The position numbers and the translations under genes are program-made. The notes beneath the pieces were generated by a model. That model had not been told where the DNA came from and ran no database searches. It worked only from the letters and a program-made list of their open reading frames with translations. Shown here piece by piece: positions 5,898 to 8,306 of a DNA stretch of 8,306 nt. The DNA comes from JBAYHA01 sp041666425 (lineage in GTDB: Bacteria > Patescibacteriota > Patescibacteriia > UBA11705 > JABHMO01): assembly GCA_041666425.1 (NCBI GenBank), contig JBAYHA010000039.1, forward strand, positions 1 through 8,306, given 5' to 3'. How positions within the stretch are numbered: position 1 is the first letter of the stretch; every line of letters begins with the position of its first letter.

Positions 5898-7172
5898 ATG
5901 CTGGATATCAAATTTATTAGAGAAAACAAGGAGTTGCTAAAAAATGTCGCTAACAAAAAAAGTATCAAGGTTGATCTTGATCGATTGGTTTATCTTGATG
6001 ATGAACGCAAAAACTTGAACCAAAAAATTGAAGAACTTCGTGCCACCAAAAACAATGTGAGCAAAAAAATTCCAAATATGAGTTCAGCTGAAAAAGAACA
6101 AGCTTTGGCGGAAATGAAAAATGTTGATGCTTTACAAAAAGAAATTGAAACCAAGTTGAGTCCACTTATGTCCGAATATGATACTTTGATGTTAGAAGTA
6201 CCTATGTATGTTGACGAAAAAACACCGACTGGACCGGATGATACTTATAATGTTGAGATATTACGTTTTGGTGAGCCGAGAAAGTTTTCTTTTATCCCAA
6301 AAGAGCATATGCAGTTGGGTGTTGATTTAGATATAATTGATAATGAACGAGCGGTCAAAATCGGAGGTAGTCGTTCATATATTTTAAAAGGCGATGGTGC
6401 GCGTCTTGAAGCCGCGATGATTAAATATGCCGAGGATTTTATCAGTCGCAAAAATTATGAATTAATGTCCGTTCCTGTTATGGTCAATGAGCAAGCATTA
6501 ATTGGCACAGGGTTTTTTCCGGGAGCTGAGGAAGAAATTTATCAATTGCCAAAAGATGATAAATATTTGGTGGGAACTTCAGAAGTGGCTTTAGGTTCCT
6601 ATTATAGCAATGAAATTTTGGATGTTTCACAGCTGCCAATAAAATTTGCCGGTTTTTCGGTTTGTTTTCGTCGAGAGGCGGGATCGTATGGAAAAGATAC
6701 CAGAGGTTTGTATCGAGTGCATCAATTTTACAAAGTGGAACAGTTTGTTATCGGCGAAAATAATCTTGCCAAAAGTCGTCAAGCGCACGAAGAACTGCTT
6801 AGCAATAGTCAAGAATTGTTGGAAAGTTTGGGCTTGCCATATCGCGTTTTAAATATTTGTACCGGAGATATGGGCAAGGGAAAGTATTATATGAATGATA
6901 TTGAAACTTGGATGCCCAGTCGTAATAATTATGGGGAAACTCATTCCTGTTCAACGTTGTTGGATTTTCAAGCCAGAAGATTGAATTTGCGTTATCGAGA
7001 TAACGAAGGGAAAATCCACTTTTGTCATACTTTGAATAATACCGTAGCCGCAGTTCCTCGTTTGTTAATTCCGATTATGGAAAATTACCAAGATGAGGAT
7101 GGTTCGATTATCATTCCAGAAGTTTTGCGACCTTACATGGATAATCAAGAAAAAATTGTTCGCAAAAAATAG
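5898..7172 (+). CDS. serS: Seryl-tRNA synthetase
   Basis: SerRS charges tRNA-Ser (and tRNA-Sec where present) with serine in the cytoplasm. The 424-residue length is normal. It opens with the canonical MLDIKFIREN, and residues about 28-100 form the long antiparallel coiled-coil arm that grips the tRNA-Ser variable arm. The catalytic domain shows TSE (227-229), the serine-binding motif, and motif 2, FRREAGSYGKDTRG (257-270), with HQF at 275-277. The SCSTLLDFQARR block lies at 350-361, and the motif 3 region at 379-398 has the invariant arginine at R388. Motif 3 reads LNNTVAAVPR where E. coli has LNGSGLAVGR, so the glycines are lost although the arginine and following ENYQ are kept. The start lies 6 nt after lysS in the same frame and has no Shine-Dalgarno sequence. 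It is almost certainly cotranscribed with lysS and ftsQ. Confidence 0.98.
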   Translation: MLDIKFIRENKELLKNVANKKSIKVDLDRLVYLDDERKNLNQKIEELRATKNNVSKKIPNMSSAEKEQALAEMKNVDALQKEIETKLSPLMSEYDTLMLEVPMYVDEKTPTGPDDTYNVEILRFGEPRKFSFIPKEHMQLGVDLDIIDNERAVKIGGSRSYILKGDGARLEAAMIKYAEDFISRKNYELMSVPVMVNEQALIGTGFFPGAEEEIYQLPKDDKYLVGTSEVALGSYYSNEILDVSQLPIKFAGFSVCFRREAGSYGKDTRGLYRVHQFYKVEQFVIGENNLAKSRQAHEELLSNSQELLESLGLPYRVLNICTGDMGKGKYYMNDIETWMPSRNNYGETHSCSTLLDFQARRLNLRYRDNEGKIHFCHTLNNTVAAVPRLLIPIMENYQDEDGSIIIPEVLRPYMDNQEKIVRKK

Positions 7173-7178
7173 TTCGAT

Positions 7179-8003
7179 ATGTCGCACGTTAGCGAAAAAT
7201 TCAAAAAAGATTATAAAAATTTTGACTATGCCAATCCACGATTACAAAAAGAGCAAAAACAAAAATCGTTGGTTCGCAAAAGGATAATTTTAATTGGCGG
7301 AACGATAGTCACCTTTCTCATTCTTTACGCCCTGTTTTTTTCGCCGATTTTTTTTATTAGTGATATAAAAATTGATGGCTTGCGCGAGGATAACCGAGAA
7401 GCGGTCAATAATATCATTTATAACGCGCTAAAAGAGAAAAAGTTGGGAATATTTTCTAAATCTCATTTGCTTTTTTTGCCAGTGGAACAAATCAAAGAAA
7501 ATATTCGTCAAATAATTTTGTTGGATGAACTGGATGTGCAAAAAAATTGGCCACACGGTTTGACGATTTCCGTAAAAGAAAAAAACGGCGCTCTTATTTG
7601 GCAAAATAATGCTGGGTGTTTTTTGATTGATCTTGCGGGAACGGCCTTGCGACAATGCCAAGGCCAAAATAATTATTTAACCGTCAAGCTCATAAATGAT
7701 AATGAGCCAAGGGTTATTGGCGACAAAGTGATTGAAACCAACTTGATTTTATCAATCGTTGAATTATGCGAGAATTTAAAAAATATTTTCGGGCAAGGGT
7801 CGGCCAAATTTGTAGAAAAGGAAAACGATTATATTTATATTTTTCTTGAGAATGGGCCACAATTACGTTTTGCTTTGGCGGAAAGTACGAGTAGGGCAGT
7901 TAGTAGGCTAATGGCAATTTATAACAATGAAAAGTATCAAGAATCGTGGTCGACGCTTCATTCGGTTGATTTACGCTTTGGTGAAAAGATTTATGTCAAA
8001 TGA
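7179..8003 (+). CDS. ftsQ: Cell division protein FtsQ/DivIB (POTRA domain)
   Basis: FtsQ/DivIB is a bitopic membrane protein of the divisome that links FtsL/FtsB to the septal wall enzymes. The 274-residue protein has a basic cytoplasmic tail (1-34), one transmembrane helix (about 35-57) and an extracytoplasmic POTRA domain (about 58-135). The POTRA starts FFISDIKIDGL (58-68) and ends with KNWPHGLTISVKEKNGALIWQ at 122-142, matching the family's 'r.wP.tl.i.v.Er.pva.w'. The FtsQ beta domain follows, ending VDLRFGEKIYVK (263-274), the typical 'iDLRf..rvyVk' C-terminus. FtsQ is poorly conserved, so the layout and these two motifs carry the call. It lies 6 nt after serS in the same frame, and ends TGA immediately followed by TAA. 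Placement behind tRNA synthetases instead of mur/ddl/ftsA genes is unusual compared with E. coli. Confidence 0.92.
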   Translation: MSHVSEKFKKDYKNFDYANPRLQKEQKQKSLVRKRIILIGGTIVTFLILYALFFSPIFFISDIKIDGLREDNREAVNNIIYNALKEKKLGIFSKSHLLFLPVEQIKENIRQIILLDELDVQKNWPHGLTISVKEKNGALIWQNNAGCFLIDLAGTALRQCQGQNNYLTVKLINDNEPRVIGDKVIETNLILSIVELCENLKNIFGQGSAKFVEKENDYIYIFLENGPQLRFALAESTSRAVSRLMAIYNNEKYQESWSTLHSVDLRFGEKIYVK

Positions 8004-8059
8004 TAAGAGCTTATTCGCTTCTGTATATTTTGCGACACAAAGAACTGCGCGTATTTTGA
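8000..8059 (+). CDS. Possible 19-residue ORF overlapping the ftsQ stop (weak)
   Basis: An ATG at 8000 overlaps the ftsQ stop codon as ATGA, the usual layout for translational coupling, and reads 19 codons (MIRAYSLLYILRHKELRVF) to TGA at 8057-8059. The peptide is basic with a short hydrophobic stretch. I recognise no family, and such an ORF could easily arise by chance. It is listed only because of the ATGA overlap. Confidence 0.12.
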   Translation: MIRAYSLLYILRHKELRVF

Positions 8060-8147
8060 ATGTGGGGAAATAGATAAATTGAAAAAGCTCCTGACAAGGT
8101 TTATTTTATGAAATATTAAAAGCAACCAGGACAAAAAATAAATCGGG

Positions 8148-8176
8148 TTTGCCAAGCAAAACTTTGGTTTTAATTT
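8148..8176 (+). terminator. Possible weak terminator downstream of ftsQ
   Basis: TTTGC (8148-8152) and GCAAA (8156-8160) form a 5-bp stem with loop CAA. An overlapping alternative stem pairs AAAAC (8158-8162) with GTTTT (8167-8171), followed by AATTTTT. On the minus strand the first stem is followed by CCCGATTTATTTTTT, so it could act in both directions. Both stems are short and AT-rich, so this is tentative. Confidence 0.3.
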
Positions 8177-8231
8177 TTCAGTTTATTATTTATAAGCAAC
8201 GGTTCAACGGATATTAGTTTTTTGTTTAAAT

Positions 8232-8306
8232 TTATTCATTATCTCTATGTGACCAAATAATAGAGAGCTCAAAACTTGAATACCAAAACACAGGGGAAAT
8301 CAAATC
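8232..8306 (-). CDS. Possible 3' end of a minus-strand gene entering from the right edge (weak)
   Basis: On the minus strand the frame is open from the window edge for 24 codons to TAA (8232-8234). It encodes DLISPVFWYSSFELSIIW then SHRDNE. Two TGG codons and an amphipathic pattern are mildly suggestive, but an open run of this length is expected fairly often by chance at this base composition. I do not recognise a family. If real, it would converge on ftsQ, which would fit a bidirectional terminator at 8148-8176. Confidence 0.15.
   Translation of the reverse strand, partial: DLISPVFWYSSFELSIIWSHRDNE
8242..8266. repeat. 7-bp inverted repeat with 11-nt spacer
   Basis: TCTCTAT (8242-8248) and ATAGAGA (8260-8266) are perfect inverted copies. 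Flanking shorter pairs, TATTC (8233-8237) with GAATA (8278-8282) and TGTTT (8223-8227) with AAACA (8286-8290), nest around it. No T-tract follows on either strand, so a terminator is unlikely; an operator or part of a leader structure is possible. Confidence 0.4.

Larger units (their letters stand above)
8004..8306. other. 303-bp region without a convincing gene
   Basis: This AT-rich stretch follows the lysS operon. It contains a possible terminator (8148-8176), an 8-bp imperfect tandem (CAACGGTT then CAACGGAT, 8197-8212), an inverted repeat (8242-8266) and a weak promoter-like pair, CTGACA (8091-8096) 17 bp before TATTAA (8114-8119). AGGGGA near 8293-8298 could be a ribosome-binding site for a gene starting just past the window edge. 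I see no tRNA, tmRNA, RNase P or 6S RNA signature. Confidence 0.6.

Noticed and set aside
8190..8215. GGTTCAA at 8201-8207 as a tRNA T-loop
   Set aside because: There is no matching T-stem, acceptor stem or anticodon arm at the right spacing.
1..8306. UGA=Gly code (SR1/Gracilibacteria type)
   Set aside because: No internal in-frame TGA occurs in any gene, and the two TGA codons sit exactly at expected protein ends.

Overview
This AT-rich window looks like a housekeeping segment of a small, streamlined bacterial genome. The compact same-strand gene order, the near absence of Shine-Dalgarno sites and the lineage-style substitutions in LysRS and SerRS suggest Patescibacteria/CPR, perhaps the Parcubacteria group. 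That placement is inference: there is no rRNA or marker alignment here. All seven complete genes start with ATG and lie on the + strand. UGA acts as a stop: it ends mreD and ftsQ and never occurs inside about 2,470 sense codons, so the UGA=Gly code of SR1/Gracilibacteria is unlikely.

Region 1 (1-3743) is the elongasome operon: the 3' end of mreB, then mreC, mreD and mrdA (PBP2), separated by 2-3 nt. Together they encode the cytoskeletal filament, its transmembrane and periplasmic adaptors, and the transpeptidase that crosslinks side-wall peptidoglycan. The glycosyltransferase partner rodA, often next in such operons, is not here.

Region 2 (3744-4345) is greA, with a near-consensus sigma70-type promoter starting 3 nt after mrdA, a hairpin in its leader, and a strong palindromic terminator after it.

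Region 3 (4343-8003) is a second operon, lysS-serS-ftsQ. It is preceded by stacked -10 elements on an 11-bp tandem repeat, close enough to the start codon to give very short-leader or leaderless mRNA. Two aminoacyl-tRNA synthetases are thus linked to the divisome protein FtsQ/DivIB.

Region 4 (8004-8306) has no convincing gene. It holds weak inverted repeats, a possible terminator and an edge-truncated minus-strand reading frame of low confidence.

I found no mobile element, CRISPR array, tRNA, rRNA or defence system, and no clear undescribed system. The points most worth a second look are the altered LysRS active site (His for the adenine-stacking Phe, Lys for a lysine-pocket Asn), the lysS promoter architecture, the greA leader hairpin, a 16-nt match between the greA terminator and the lysS coding region, and the fact that all seven complete genes share one reading frame.
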